A DNA stretch of 64,000 bases, taken from positions 62,001-126,000 of the forward strand of contig NZ_RKLN01000007.1 of assembly GCF_004011835.1 (NCBI RefSeq), read 5' to 3'. This document shows, piece by piece, positions 34,397 through 44,692 of this stretch. The translations under genes were made by a program, and so were the position numbers. Source of the stretch: Rhodococcus spongiicola. GTDB lineage: Bacteria > Actinomycetota > Actinomycetes > Mycobacteriales > Mycobacteriaceae. A model generated the notes under the pieces. That model worked only from the letters and a program-made list of their open reading frames with translations. It did not search any database and was not told the origin of the DNA. Within the stretch, counting starts at the first letter, position 1. The number at the start of each line of letters is the position of its first letter.

Positions 34397-35806
34397 ATGG
34401 ACGGTCCGGATGTCGACTTGGTCGTCGCCGGTGCAGGCGGCGGATTGGTCGCCGCGCTACGTGCTGCCGAAATGGGCGCGAGCGTTCTCGTCGTGGATGC
34501 CGACGCAGACTTTCGGCGCGGCAACAACACCTCGATGTGCACGGCGATGATCCCGGCGGCAGGAACGCGCTGGCAGAGGGTGGCGAACGTTGACGACAGC
34601 CCCGACAGGTTCCTGGGGGACATCGCTCGCAAAACGAAGGGCACGGCGGATCTGCGGTTGGCGCGAGCACTCGCCGACGTGAGCGCCCCCATGGTTACCT
34701 GGCTGGCGGACTCCCTCGGCTTGGACCTGCACCTGGTCACCGATTTCCGCTATCCGGGTCACAGCGCGGACAGGTGTCACACCATCGCCGGACGACACGG
34801 GTCGCAGTTGCTCGGCCATCTCGTGGATCGGACTCGCCGGCACCCGGGGATCGAACTGATCGCACCGATGAGTCTGCAGAATGTCTCGACGGAGTACGGC
34901 AGGGTCACGGGTGTCGAGATCGCCAGCCCCGACGGTGCCGGCGAGCACGTCACAGCCGGAGCAGTGCTCCTCGCCACCAACGGATTTGGCGCCGACGCCG
35001 GCCTGGTGCGGCAATGGATACCGGAGATCGCCGACTGCCACTACCACGGCGGTCAGTACAGCCGGGGGGACGCGCTCCGCATAGGACGAGCCCTGGGCGC
35101 GGACACTGCTTTCCTTGACGCCTACCAGGGGCACGCGGCCTTGTCGTCGCGCTGCAAGACACTGGTGGGATGGGCGACGGTCCTGCACGGCGGGATCATC
35201 GTCAACAAGGAAGGCCAGCGGTTCGCACCGGAAACGACAGGCTACTCGGAGTTCGCCGCCTTGCTGGCCGCACAGCCGGAAAGTGCCGGCTGGATCATCA
35301 TCGACGAACACATCGCCGACCTGTGCAGCACCTTCGACGACTTCCGCGCGGTCACAGAGAACGGTGCACTGGTCGAGGCAGCGAGCGCGCACGAACTCGC
35401 GGAACGACTGCACCTGCCCGCCGACGTTCTCGAAGACGAGATCTCGGCGTCGCACCGTGCCGCCGCCGGGCTCGAGCCCGACCGGCAGGGGCGAATCGAC
35501 GACCGACACGCACTCACCCCGAACTACATCGGGATCGGCATCACTCCCGCCCTGTTCCACACACAGGGCGGCCTGGTGGTCGATGGTTCGGCTCGCGTCC
35601 TCGACGAACGTGACCACGCGCCGATAGAGGGGCTCTACGCCTCAGGCGGCGCCGCCACCGGGATCTCCGGCAAAGGAGCTGGCGGATACCTCGCCGGCAA
35701 CGGTCTCATCACCGCGCTCGGGCTCGCCTTCCTGGCGGCAGAAGACGTGGGGCAGCAGAAGACGTGGGCAGCCGGGTCGGCGTCCGGTTCCCGTGCCATC
35801 AGTTGA
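34397..35806 (+). CDS. FAD-dependent oxidoreductase, fumarate reductase/ketosteroid dehydrogenase-like
   Basis: 469 residues, FAD_binding_2 family. The Rossmann motif is GAGGGLVAALRAAEMGASVLVVDA (12-35, dinucleotide-binding glycines at 12, 14, 15), and the C-terminal FAD closure is GLYASGGAATGISGKGAGGYLAGNG. The middle substrate domain contains HTQGGLVVD. No signal peptide, so cytoplasmic. Such enzymes reduce or form C=C bonds next to a carbonyl or carboxylate. ATG 34397 has AGGAGGAA upstream, the strongest ribosome binding site of the island. First gene of the rightward operon; likely acts on the imported substrate. Confidence 0.85.
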   Translation: MDGPDVDLVVAGAGGGLVAALRAAEMGASVLVVDADADFRRGNNTSMCTAMIPAAGTRWQRVANVDDSPDRFLGDIARKTKGTADLRLARALADVSAPMVTWLADSLGLDLHLVTDFRYPGHSADRCHTIAGRHGSQLLGHLVDRTRRHPGIELIAPMSLQNVSTEYGRVTGVEIASPDGAGEHVTAGAVLLATNGFGADAGLVRQWIPEIADCHYHGGQYSRGDALRIGRALGADTAFLDAYQGHAALSSRCKTLVGWATVLHGGIIVNKEGQRFAPETTGYSEFAALLAAQPESAGWIIIDEHIADLCSTFDDFRAVTENGALVEAASAHELAERLHLPADVLEDEISASHRAAAGLEPDRQGRIDDRHALTPNYIGIGITPALFHTQGGLVVDGSARVLDERDHAPIEGLYASGGAATGISGKGAGGYLAGNGLITALGLAFLAAEDVGQQKTWAAGSASGSRAIS

Positions 35807-35872
35807 CCCCCACAGGACAAAGGCCCAGACACGACAGAGGCCCAGGAGAAGGGCCAAGACAGGAGAAGGGTA

Positions 35873-37333
35873 ATGAGCAGCTACCTGATCAAGAACGGCA
35901 CCGTGGTCCGTGGCGGCCGTTCGGGTCCCGCGGAAGGCGAGCACAGCGACGTCCTCATCGAGGACGGGAGGATCTCCGCCATCGGGCCGGGCCTGCGTGC
36001 CGACAACGCCGAAATCGTGGATGCGACAGACAAGCTCGTCTTCCCCGGCGTGGTCGACGCGCACCAGCACTGGGGTATCTACAACCCGCTCGCCGAAGAC
36101 ACCGTCACCGAATCCCGCGCCAGCGCACAAGGTGGCGTCACCACTGCACTGACCTATATGCGGACCGGTCAGTACTACCTCAACAAGGGTGGCGCATATT
36201 CCGACTTCTTCCCCGAGGTGCTCGACGCCTCGAACGGGCGGTCGTACGTCGACTACGCATTCCATCTCGCGCCGATGTCGAAGCAGCACATCGACGAGAT
36301 TCCCACACTCGCCGCAGACCAGGGCGTGACGTCGTTCAAGATCTTCATGTTCTACGGCAGCCACGGGTTGCACGGACGCTCGACCTCGCAGAGCGACTTC
36401 CTGATGATCCCCGAGGACGAACGGTACGACCTCGCTCACTTCGAGTTCGTCATGCGGGGAATCCAGAAGGCCCGCGAGCAGATGCCCGAACTGGCGCCCC
36501 ACATCTCGTTGTCGCTGCACTGTGAGACCGCGGAGATCATGACCGCGTACACCAAGCTCGTCGAAGAGGAGGGGAAGCTCACCGGACTCGCCGCGTACAG
36601 CGCGTCACGGCCCCAGCACTCCGAGGGGCTCGCGGTGACCATCGCGTCGTTCCTCGCCGACGAGACCGGGCTGCCGAACATCAACCTGCTGCACCTGAGC
36701 TCCGCGAAGGCCATGAAGGCAGCGATGAAGATGGCGGAGGCCTTCCCGCACGTCGACTTCCGACGTGAGGTGACCATCGGCCACCTCCTCACCGACATCG
36801 ACACCGCAAATGGGCTCGGGGCAAAGGTCAACCCACCGATCCGTCCCCGCGAGGACGTCGAGGCGCTGTGGGAGCACATGCTTGCCGGCAATGTCGATTG
36901 GGTGGTCTCCGATCACGCCTGCTGCAAGGAGGAGATGAAGTTTGGCGACAACCAGGACGACATCTTCGCTGCGAAGTCGGGGTTCGGGGGCACGGAGTAC
37001 TTGCTCGCCGGGCTGGTGACCGAGGGCCGCAAACGCGGACTCTCGCTGCGTCGCATCGCGCAATTGACCGCCACCGACCCGGCCGACCGCTACGGCCTGC
37101 CCGGAAAAGGCCGGCTCGCGGAAGGCTTCGACGCCGACATCGCGATCGTCGACCCGAATCGGACGTGGACGGTGCGGGCGGAGGATTCGGAATCCACCCA
37201 GGAGTACACGCCGTTCGAGGGCTTCGAGCTCACAGCCGCGGTGACGGACACCTTCGTGCGGGGCCATCGCGTTCTCGCGGGCGGCACCGTGACCGGCGAC
37301 CCTGTCGGCCACTACCTGTCGCGGCCCTACTGA
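35873..37333 (+). CDS. Dihydropyrimidinase/hydantoinase-like amidohydrolase
   Basis: 486-residue cyclic-amide hydrolase. All binuclear metal ligands of the dihydropyrimidinase group can be assigned: HQH (H64, H66), the carboxylated Lys in SFKIFMF (K156), LSLHCET (H216), LLHLSSA (H274) and SDHACC (D347). Opens with YLIKNGTVVRGG and closes with the small beta domain ADIAIVDPNRTW. Length is normal. It should open a hydantoin-, dihydropyrimidine- or cyclic-imide-like ring. ATG 35873 follows GGAGAAGGG. The 66 bp before it contain degenerate repeats of AGGCCCAGACACGACA-type sequence. Confidence 0.88.
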   Translation: MSSYLIKNGTVVRGGRSGPAEGEHSDVLIEDGRISAIGPGLRADNAEIVDATDKLVFPGVVDAHQHWGIYNPLAEDTVTESRASAQGGVTTALTYMRTGQYYLNKGGAYSDFFPEVLDASNGRSYVDYAFHLAPMSKQHIDEIPTLAADQGVTSFKIFMFYGSHGLHGRSTSQSDFLMIPEDERYDLAHFEFVMRGIQKAREQMPELAPHISLSLHCETAEIMTAYTKLVEEEGKLTGLAAYSASRPQHSEGLAVTIASFLADETGLPNINLLHLSSAKAMKAAMKMAEAFPHVDFRREVTIGHLLTDIDTANGLGAKVNPPIRPREDVEALWEHMLAGNVDWVVSDHACCKEEMKFGDNQDDIFAAKSGFGGTEYLLAGLVTEGRKRGLSLRRIAQLTATDPADRYGLPGKGRLAEGFDADIAIVDPNRTWTVRAEDSESTQEYTPFEGFELTAAVTDTFVRGHRVLAGGTVTGDPVGHYLSRPY

Positions 37334-37344
37334 GGATCGAATTC

Positions 37345-38562
37345 GTGACCAACACAACTGATTCCGGGCGCGTGGCGGGACCACTTCGGGGCTTCCGCGT
37401 CATCGACGTCTCGACCATACTCGCGGGGCCGCTCGCCGCCCAGATCCTCGGCGACTTCGGTGCCGAGGTGATCAAGATCGAGCATCCGCGAAAGCCCGAC
37501 GGCATGCGCGGCCACGGTCTCGACAAGGACGGTGTGCCGCTGTGGTGGAAGATGATCAGCCGCAACAAGCAAACGGTCACCCTTGACCTCAGCACCACAG
37601 ACGGGCAGGGCATCTTCCGGGACCTCGCGGCCACAGCAGACGTGGTGATCGAGAACTTTCGGCCCGGCACGTTCGAGCGATGGGGTTTGTCGTACGACGT
37701 ACTCTCGGCAGTCAATCCCGGTTTGATCTTGCTGCGCGTGACTGGTTTCGGGCAGAAGGGGCCGTACTCCAAGCGCCCGGCGTTCGGCACCCTGGTCGAG
37801 TCGATGAGCGGCTTCGCGCACCTGACCGGTCCGCCCGACGGTCCGCCGACGCTTCCCGCGTTCGGCCTGGCCGACTCGATTGCGGGTATCGCCGGATCGT
37901 CGGCGGTGTCCATGGCTCTGCTCGAACGCGAGCGAAACGGGGGCACCGGCCAGCAGGTCGATCTCGATCTGCTCACCCCCATCATGACCGCGGTCGGCCC
38001 AGGCGTGATGTATGCCGATCAACTCGGAATCGATCAGGAACGCACCGGAAATCGGTCGCAGAACAACGCGCCTCGAAACCTGTACCGGACCAAGGACGAC
38101 CAGTGGGTCGCCATCTCCACGAGCGCACACGCGATCGCGGAGCGGGTCATGCGCATCGTCGGCCACCCCGAAGTGATCGACGAGGACTGGTTCGCGACAG
38201 GGCGGCAACGGGCCCAGCACGCGGATCTACTCGACGCCTACGTCGGCGACTGGATCGCCGAGCGGACACGCGACGAGGTGACCGAGGTCTTCGAGGATGC
38301 CGGTGCAGCGGTAGCTCCGGTGTACCGCCCGAGCGACCTGCTGCGTGATCCACAGGTGGTCGACACCGACATGATCACCGCCGTGGACGACGAGGAACTC
38401 GGTCCGATGCGAATGCAGAACGTGATGTGGCGGATGGGTGGATCGCCGGGCTCGATCCGTCACACCGGCCGGTCGGCGGGAGCGGACACCGATCGCGTCC
38501 TCTCCGCACTGGGTCGAACACCCCACGACCTCGACGACCTGCGCGAGCGCGGCGTCATCTGA
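37345..38562 (+). CDS. CaiB/BaiF (family III) CoA transferase with altered active-site motif
   Basis: 405 residues of the family III CoA transferases. Hallmarks: STILAGPLAAQILGDFGAEVIKIE, DVVIENFRPGTFERWGLSYD, LRVTGFGQKGPYSKRP and the C-terminal APVYRPSDLLRDPQ. The position of the usual catalytic Asp (RPGYD in formyl-CoA transferase) reads RPAFG, so Gly148 replaces it, with Glu152 four residues on. This variant forms a recognisable subgroup, and Glu152 may take over. GTG 37345 lies 11 bp after the amidohydrolase stop with GAGGA upstream. It would activate the ring-opened acid as its CoA ester, feeding the CitE-like lyase. Confidence 0.87.
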   Translation: MTNTTDSGRVAGPLRGFRVIDVSTILAGPLAAQILGDFGAEVIKIEHPRKPDGMRGHGLDKDGVPLWWKMISRNKQTVTLDLSTTDGQGIFRDLAATADVVIENFRPGTFERWGLSYDVLSAVNPGLILLRVTGFGQKGPYSKRPAFGTLVESMSGFAHLTGPPDGPPTLPAFGLADSIAGIAGSSAVSMALLERERNGGTGQQVDLDLLTPIMTAVGPGVMYADQLGIDQERTGNRSQNNAPRNLYRTKDDQWVAISTSAHAIAERVMRIVGHPEVIDEDWFATGRQRAQHADLLDAYVGDWIAERTRDEVTEVFEDAGAAVAPVYRPSDLLRDPQVVDTDMITAVDDEELGPMRMQNVMWRMGGSPGSIRHTGRSAGADTDRVLSALGRTPHDLDDLRERGVI

Positions 38563-38603
38563 CAGGGCCACATCAGCGGTTACATCATGCAGGGGAGCAA
38601 GCC

Positions 38604-39920
38604 TTGAAATCGCGTTGGTTGACCATCGGCATCGTCCTCGGGCTGGTGGTGGTGAACTACATCGATCGCAGCGCGATTTCCTACGCGGCGAGCGATCTAC
38701 GAGACGAATTCGGGATCAGCGCCGGGCATTACGGTGTGATCAGCTCCGCTTTCTCGATCGGGTACATGCTGTTCGCACTGCTGTCCGGCCCACTGGTCGA
38801 CCGCTTCGGACCACGCCGGGTGCTCATTGTGGGCATGTTCATCTGGGCGGCTGCTACTGCCCTGACACCGCTTGCCGGCGGGTTCATCGGATTGGTCCTG
38901 CTGCGCATCTTCCTCGGCGCCGGGGAAGCTCCGTGCTTCCCGGCTGCGACCCGCATCGCCAGCCGTTGGCTTCCGATCCAAGAACGAGGCAAGGCGCTCG
39001 CCCTGATCGGTGGCGTGGCGGTATCCGGCAGCCTGTTGGTGGGCGGACCCATCCTTACCCAGCTGATCGCATTCACCGGCTGGAAGGGCATGTTCGTGAT
39101 CTTGGGGGTCGCCGGTGTCGCGTGGGTGTTCGTTGCGCTGCCCTGGCTGAAGAACTCACCGAGTGAGGCATCCTTCGTCTCAGAGGAAGAGCTTCGCTAC
39201 ATCCGTGAGGGTCAGGTGGAGGGCGAGGATACCGGCCACGAGTCGAAGGCTGAGTGGGGAAAGGTCCTCCGCAACCGCAACCTGTGGGTCGTGGGTCTGG
39301 GCTATTTCGCTTGGGGGTTCATGTTCTGGGTGTTCATGTTCTGGCTCCCGCAGTACCTCGAGCACTCGTTCGGACTCTCCATCCAAGCTATCGGCGCGTT
39401 CTCGGTTGCGCCGTGGGCGGCAGGTGTCGTTGGCGCGCTCGCCGGCGGGATCATCGTCGACCGTGTCTACAAGCGCACCGAGAGCATTCGGTCGCGGTTC
39501 GTCATCATCGGTGTCGCCCTGCTGCTCGCCGGAGCGTCAGTGGCACCGATCCTGTTCGTGCCTGGCAACTTGACGGTTGCGCTGATCTGCATTTCGGCGG
39601 GTGTCGGTTTCGGCTTCATCACCGGGGGCATCTGGTGGGTAGCTTCGATCGACGCGGCTCCGACACAGCCGGGCACCGCTGCAGGCTTCGCCGACGCGTG
39701 CTTCGCGCTGGCGGGAATCGTCGCACCGACCGTCGTGGGCTTCATCGTCAACCAGAGCGGAAGCTACGACGGCGGATTCGTCGTGATGTCAGTTCTGTGT
39801 CTCGTAGGCGCTACCGCGATGCTCTTCTTCACCGAGGAGCAGGAAAGGCACCCCACCGACTCCGCGAATCCTCCCGATGAGTCCGCAGACGTGGAAGTGT
39901 CCGATAGGACGGTAGGTTGA
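38604..39920 (+). CDS. MFS transporter, ACS (anion:cation symporter) type
   Basis: 438 residues, 12 TM helices. N-terminal NYIDRSAISYAASDLRDEFG and the loop GPLVDRFGPRRVLI are characteristic of the ACS family, which imports organic anions such as tartrate, phthalate or galactarate. The first helix starts right after a TTG at 38604, preceded by AGGGGAGC 6 bp upstream; the longer in-frame extension would overlap the CoA transferase. Final gene of the rightward operon, so it is the likely importer of the island's substrate, suggesting that substrate is an organic acid. Confidence 0.87.
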   Translation: MKSRWLTIGIVLGLVVVNYIDRSAISYAASDLRDEFGISAGHYGVISSAFSIGYMLFALLSGPLVDRFGPRRVLIVGMFIWAAATALTPLAGGFIGLVLLRIFLGAGEAPCFPAATRIASRWLPIQERGKALALIGGVAVSGSLLVGGPILTQLIAFTGWKGMFVILGVAGVAWVFVALPWLKNSPSEASFVSEEELRYIREGQVEGEDTGHESKAEWGKVLRNRNLWVVGLGYFAWGFMFWVFMFWLPQYLEHSFGLSIQAIGAFSVAPWAAGVVGALAGGIIVDRVYKRTESIRSRFVIIGVALLLAGASVAPILFVPGNLTVALICISAGVGFGFITGGIWWVASIDAAPTQPGTAAGFADACFALAGIVAPTVVGFIVNQSGSYDGGFVVMSVLCLVGATAMLFFTEEQERHPTDSANPPDESADVEVSDRTVG

Positions 39921-39952
39921 CCGGTTCGGGTTGAGCGGGCCAGGTGGACCGG

Positions 39953-42028
39953 TCACCACCACCCGGTCGCTGGACCGAGGGCAAGCCCGAGGGGAGGCGC
40001 AAGAGTCCGGGAGTACGTCGCGGTGAGGTGGTTCGAGTCGCGGTAGATCAGAACGTTTCCCTCGATGACCTGGCAGCGATCGGTGCGGCAAACAGCGTCG
40101 GACAGATCGAGCAGCCGAACGTTCGGCAGTTGCGCGGCTGCGGTCGGCGCGGGGTCGACCGGTGACAGGACCGCGTCGCGGTCGATACCGCACGATTCGG
40201 CGTTGCCGCCTCGTCCGGCGAGGCAGTCCGAGGCCCGGTACTCGACGCCATCGCGTTCGAGCCATGGTGTGTCGCGTATCGCGACCACCGGGAGCTGCCG
40301 ATCGGCGAGGGCCTGCCACAACGCGACGTAGCCGGCGGGGGTGTAGTCGCCGGGACCGTCGGGCCGCGGGCGGGTCGAGGTGCTGAACACGACGTCGGGG
40401 GGCATCGCGTCGAGCGCGTCGATCACGCTATACGTCCACTGCTCGCATTCGCCGATTTCCGAGTCGGGTCCGGGTGGCAACACCGCCGGGCATCCCACCT
40501 TCAGGTAGGTCTGCACTCGAAAGTTGTGTTCTCGGCCGAGGATGTCGAGGGCTGGTTGCCAGTTCTCGGCGTGTGAGCCTCCGATGAGTGCGAGCGTGCG
40601 GGCACTGTTGGGGTCACCGTACGTGCAGGTGCGCGCGAACGTCTCACCATCCTGCGCCAGGCAGCCGTCGGGCGTGGAGTCCGGGAGGTCCGCATGAGCG
40701 ACGAACCGCGACGGTTGTTCTCGCTCCGGAGGTGCGTCGGCGCCTTCTGTGAGTGCCGCGGCGCCGGGATAGATCAGCGGGTCGAGTTCGGTCTGTTGTG
40801 TGGACTCGTCCGCCCTGCGGTCGATGAACGCGGTCAAGGACACTGACCCCCCGGCGATCGCGACCGCGACCACGGAGACGGAGGCGATCAGCACCGTCTT
40901 GGTACGTCCCGATCCGGAGGGTCGACGAATCGGTGTTTCGATCAGTCTGGTGGTCGCCTCCGCGAGCACCAGGGACAGCCCGATGACGACGAGACCGCCC
41001 GTGAATCCGGCGTCGGGCTTGTCGAGCAACACGAGATACCCGATCAGGAGCGGCCAGTGCCACAGGTACAGCGCGTAGGCCATGTCTCCGAGACGGTGCA
41101 GCGGGCGAGTCGTGAGCAGACGAGTGACCGGGTTGTCAGTGCCGTTGTCGGAGTCGGACCCGGAATATCCGGCCATGATCAGGGCCAGGGCCGCGCCCAC
41201 CGGAACCAGAGCCCACGGTCCCGGGAACTGGTTGCGGCCGTCGAGAAACACCCCGCACCCGATAAGGACCGCGAGACCCGCGAAGGACAGCAGGATCCGC
41301 GTCGATCGGGGGAAGCGCAACCACGGCGCGACGCACGCCAGGAGACCGCCGGCCAGCAACTCCCACATGCGTGCGCCGGTGTCGTAGTAGAGCCAGGTCT
41401 GCGGCATCGAACTGGTCGCCGCGTAGATGAACGAGGCTGCCGTGAACACCGCGAGCAGGACCGTGAGCGGCAGCCGAACCGGATAGCCCCGTGACCGCAA
41501 CAACCACGCCACGCCAAATACCACCGCCAGTGCGGCTAGATAGAACTGGCCTTGGACCGAGATCGACCACAGGTGCTGCAGCGGACTGACGGACGGATCC
41601 GCAGCCAGATAGTCGCTCGCCGTATCGGCAAGGTGCCAGTTCTGTAGGAAAAGCAGCGATGCCGTCGTCTGTCTCGCAGTGTCGTACCAGGCCGTCGCGG
41701 GGTAGTGGAGGATCGTGAACGCAGCGACCACCGCGAGGATCAGTACCAGCGCAGGTGCGAGACGGCGGGTAACGCGCCGCACGACCGGGACCGGATCCAA
41801 CGGCTTCATCGACTCGGCGGTCCGCAGCAGAGAGCCTACGAAGAAGAATCCTGACAATGTGAGGAAGATGTCGACGCCGCCGGAGACGCGGCCGAACCAC
41901 ACGTGGTAGACCACGACGAGGGCGATTGCCAGACCGCGAACGCCATCGAGGTCGCCCCTGCGAACTGTGGGGACGCGGTTCGCCGAGCCCAGCTGCCCGG
42001 TGGATCTATCGGCGGGTTGGAGGAACAC
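39953..42028 (-). CDS. Acyltransferase-3 membrane protein with SGNH domain (OafA/YrhL type)
   Basis: 691 residues. The N-terminal about 380 residues hold roughly ten TM helices with the acyltransferase-3 motifs [19 protein letters not shown] and [14 protein letters not shown] (catalytic His in YHVW). Residues about 440-690 form a periplasmic SGNH hydrolase-like domain with [12 protein letters not shown] (Ser) and YRDSNHLT (Asp/His). Such proteins O-acetylate cell-wall sugars, lipids or secondary metabolites at the outer face of the membrane. GTG 42028 is used. Its end lies 32 bp after the convergent MFS gene; it is divergent from bioA. Confidence 0.88.
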   Translation of the reverse strand: MFLQPADRSTGQLGSANRVPTVRRGDLDGVRGLAIALVVVYHVWFGRVSGGVDIFLTLSGFFFVGSLLRTAESMKPLDPVPVVRRVTRRLAPALVLILAVVAAFTILHYPATAWYDTARQTTASLLFLQNWHLADTASDYLAADPSVSPLQHLWSISVQGQFYLAALAVVFGVAWLLRSRGYPVRLPLTVLLAVFTAASFIYAATSSMPQTWLYYDTGARMWELLAGGLLACVAPWLRFPRSTRILLSFAGLAVLIGCGVFLDGRNQFPGPWALVPVGAALALIMAGYSGSDSDNGTDNPVTRLLTTRPLHRLGDMAYALYLWHWPLLIGYLVLLDKPDAGFTGGLVVIGLSLVLAEATTRLIETPIRRPSGSGRTKTVLIASVSVVAVAIAGGSVSLTAFIDRRADESTQQTELDPLIYPGAAALTEGADAPPEREQPSRFVAHADLPDSTPDGCLAQDGETFARTCTYGDPNSARTLALIGGSHAENWQPALDILGREHNFRVQTYLKVGCPAVLPPGPDSEIGECEQWTYSVIDALDAMPPDVVFSTSTRPRPDGPGDYTPAGYVALWQALADRQLPVVAIRDTPWLERDGVEYRASDCLAGRGGNAESCGIDRDAVLSPVDPAPTAAAQLPNVRLLDLSDAVCRTDRCQVIEGNVLIYRDSNHLTATYSRTLAPPLGLALGPATGWW

Positions 42029-42158
42029 GCAATCCTCTTCGGTGTGCTGGGTGGGGCTGAAATCGGGTCGACGCGCACCGCGGACCGAGAGTCGACGGCA
42101 CTTCCCTCACGTTACCTGTTGCAGCGAGCGATCAGCTGGGCGCCTACAGTCGGGCGGC

Positions 42159-43469
42159 GTGAACTCCGTGCGCATGCCCTCCGATCGGATCGTCGAAATC
42201 GACACCAACCACTTGTGGCACCCCTATGGAGCATTTCCGGCCTCGACCGGCCCGCTCGTCGTCGAGTCGGCGGAGGGCGCTCGGCTGACCTTGGCGGACG
42301 GCACCGAACTGGTCGACGGAATGAGTTCCTGGTGGTCGGCTATCCACGGCTACCGCAACCCGGTCCTCGACGCCGCCGTCACCGACCAGCTCGGCCGCAT
42401 GAGTCATGTGATGTTCGGCGGGCTCACCCACGCGCCCGCTGCCCGCCTCGCGGAGCTGTTGGTCCAAATCACACCGGAAGGTCTCGACAAGGTGTTCCTT
42501 GCGGATTCCGGTTCCGTGTCGGTCGAGGTTGCCATCAAGATGTGCCTGCAGTTCTGGAGGAGCACGGGCCGACCAGAGAAGCATCGCCTACTGACCTGGC
42601 GGGGCGGCTATCACGGAGACACGTTCGCACCGATGAGTGTCTGTGATCCGGACGGCGGCATGCACTCGATGTGGACCGACGTCCTCGTCCAGCAGGTGTT
42701 CGCGCCTGCGCCTCCGCGAGACTTCGACCCTGTCTACGTCGCCGAATTCGAACGAATCGTGGTCGAGCACCGCGACGAACTAGCCGCGGTCATCGTCGAA
42801 CCCGTCGTTCAGGGCGCGGGCGGCATGCGTTTCCACCACCCCGACTACCTGCGGGAGCTACGCAGGATGTGTGACGAGCACGGCCTACTCCTGGTGTTCG
42901 ACGAGATCGCGACCGGTTTCGGCCGCACCGGCGAACTGTTCGCCGCCGACCATGCCGGAGTCACGCCGGATGTCATGTGCGTCGGCAAGGCGCTCACAGG
43001 CGGCTACCTCACCCTCGCCGCGACCCTCTGCAAGGAGTCGATAGCGGAGACGATCAGTGCGGGCCCGGGCGGCGGCATCATGCACGGTCCGACGTTCATG
43101 GCGAACCCGATGGCCTGCGCCGTCGCGGCCGCTGCGGTGGAGTTGCTGCTCGCGCGGGACTGGCGCGCCGAGGTCTCCGCGTTGAACGAGGGTCTCGAAC
43201 GTGGCCTGGCTCCGGCACGAGATGTGCCGGGTGTCGCGGACGTGCGGGTCCTTGGCGGAGTCGGAGTAATCGAACTCTCCGATCCCGTCGACATGCAGTC
43301 CGCGACAGATGCGGCCGTCGCTTCCGGAGTGTGGCTTCGACCGTTCCGGAACCTGATCTATGCGATGCCCCCGTACGTGTGTTCCGTCGACGAGGTCGAC
43401 CGCATCGCGGCCGGCATGGTCGCGGCCGCCCACAGCCAAGTGCGACTATCCGCGCTGCCTCACAATTGA
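42159..43469 (+). CDS. bioA: Adenosylmethionine-8-amino-7-oxononanoate aminotransferase
   Basis: PLP aminotransferase that makes 7,8-diaminononanoate from KAPA, using SAM as amino donor. 436 residues. Typical BioA blocks: HLWHPYGAF at the N-terminus, [73 protein letters not shown], and the PLP lysine in VGKALTGGY (K277). GTG 42159 is used; GTG 42168 and ATG 42174 are alternatives and no strong ribosome binding site is visible. A BioQ-type box follows its stop, so bioF-bioD may also have their own promoter. Confidence 0.95.
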   Translation: MNSVRMPSDRIVEIDTNHLWHPYGAFPASTGPLVVESAEGARLTLADGTELVDGMSSWWSAIHGYRNPVLDAAVTDQLGRMSHVMFGGLTHAPAARLAELLVQITPEGLDKVFLADSGSVSVEVAIKMCLQFWRSTGRPEKHRLLTWRGGYHGDTFAPMSVCDPDGGMHSMWTDVLVQQVFAPAPPRDFDPVYVAEFERIVVEHRDELAAVIVEPVVQGAGGMRFHHPDYLRELRRMCDEHGLLLVFDEIATGFGRTGELFAADHAGVTPDVMCVGKALTGGYLTLAATLCKESIAETISAGPGGGIMHGPTFMANPMACAVAAAAVELLLARDWRAEVSALNEGLERGLAPARDVPGVADVRVLGGVGVIELSDPVDMQSATDAAVASGVWLRPFRNLIYAMPPYVCSVDEVDRIAAGMVAAAHSQVRLSALPHN

Positions 43470-43482
43470 CGCTGCCTCCCAA

Positions 43483-43497
43483 TTGAACGGCGTTCAA
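43483..43497 (+). promoter_or_regulatory. BioQ-type operator
   Basis: TTGAACGGCGTTCAA, a perfect palindrome around a 3-bp centre, matching the TGAAC-N3-GTTCA box bound by the TetR-type biotin regulator BioQ in corynebacteria and mycobacteria. It lies 14 bp before the bioF start, so a bound repressor would overlap the promoter. Confidence 0.82.
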
Positions 43498-43510
43498 GTC
43501 TGCTTGTATC

Positions 43511-44692
43511 GTGCTTTGGGTGGGTATCGAACGCACCGGCGGCGCTGTATGTGCTGCATTGTCCTGGCTGGACGACGTCGAGAGAGAGCGGCAAGCGGCC
43601 GGTCTCCGGCGTGAGCTGCGTCCACGCAGTGTCGCCGACCCCCTGATCGATCTCGCCTCCAACGACTACCTCGGGCTCGTTCGGCATCCGGAGGTGTTGG
43701 CAGGCGCCGTGGATGCCCTCAATCGTTGGGGCGGCGGAGCGACCGGTTCTCGACTGGTCACCGGCACGACATCCGATCACGAATTGCTCGAACGTGAGCT
43801 CGCCGAGTTCGTCGGCTCCGAGGCCGGTCTGGTGTTCGCGAGCGGCTATGCGGCCAATCTCGGCGCGGTGACTGCGCTTTCGGGCAAGGGCTCACTGATC
43901 GTCTCCGACGCCGGCTGCCACGCGTCCCTGGTCGACGCGTGCCGCCTCTCCGGGGCGCGGGTCGTCGTCGCTCCCCACGCCGATGTCGCGTTCGTCGCCC
44001 GGGCACTCGCCGAGCGCACCGAGGAACGCGCGCTCGTGCTTACCGATTCGGTTTTCAGCGCTGACGGCGATCTCGCCCCGCTGCTCGAACTCCACCGCGT
44101 GTGCCGGGAGCATCGAGCAGTCCTGCTCGTCGACGAGGCGCACGGTATCGGCATCCGCGGTCACGGCGGCCGTGGGCTCGTCGAGGAGGTCGGCCTGGCC
44201 GGAGCGCCGGACGTCGTCGTCACCGCGAGCCTGTCGAAGTCGCTGGCCAGCCAGGGTGGCGTGGTGCTGGCATCGGCCAAGGTACGAGCCCATCTCGTCG
44301 ATGCCGCCCGCACGTTCATCTTCGACACCGGCCTTGCCCCGGCTGCGGTGGGTGCTGCCCGGGCGGCGTTGGCTGTGCTGATCCGGGAACCCGAGCGCGT
44401 GACCGCAGTACTCGACCGGGCGGGGCAGCTCGCCCGGATCGCTGGAAGCGACGAGCCCCAATCGGCTGTGGTGTCGGTCATCCTCGGTGATCCGGACCTA
44501 GCGTTGGCGGCGGCCACGGCATGTCGGGAGCGAGGGCTGCACGTGGGCTGCTTTCGTCCGCCCTCCGTGCCGGCCGGTACCTCGCGTCTGCGTTTGACGG
44601 CGCGTGCGACGATCGACACGGAAGAGATGTCACACATTGAATCCGTTCTGTCCGAAGTGCTTTGGGACCGGATGGTGGCGGCTCCGGCATGA
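43511..44692 (+). CDS. bioF: 8-amino-7-oxononanoate synthase
   Basis: PLP enzyme that condenses pimeloyl-thioester with alanine to form KAPA. 393 residues from GTG 43511; the conserved protein only begins at [18 protein letters not shown], so a TTG at 43559 is an equally likely start. Landmarks: [54 protein letters not shown] and the PLP lysine in [13 protein letters not shown] (K243). No ribosome binding site is seen before 43511, and leaderless initiation is possible. Overlaps bioD by 4 bp. Likely repressed by BioQ through the box just upstream. Confidence 0.95.
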   Translation: MLWVGIERTGGAVCAALSWLDDVERERQAAGLRRELRPRSVADPLIDLASNDYLGLVRHPEVLAGAVDALNRWGGGATGSRLVTGTTSDHELLERELAEFVGSEAGLVFASGYAANLGAVTALSGKGSLIVSDAGCHASLVDACRLSGARVVVAPHADVAFVARALAERTEERALVLTDSVFSADGDLAPLLELHRVCREHRAVLLVDEAHGIGIRGHGGRGLVEEVGLAGAPDVVVTASLSKSLASQGGVVLASAKVRAHLVDAARTFIFDTGLAPAAVGAARAALAVLIREPERVTAVLDRAGQLARIAGSDEPQSAVVSVILGDPDLALAAATACRERGLHVGCFRPPSVPAGTSRLRLTARATIDTEEMSHIESVLSEVLWDRMVAAPA

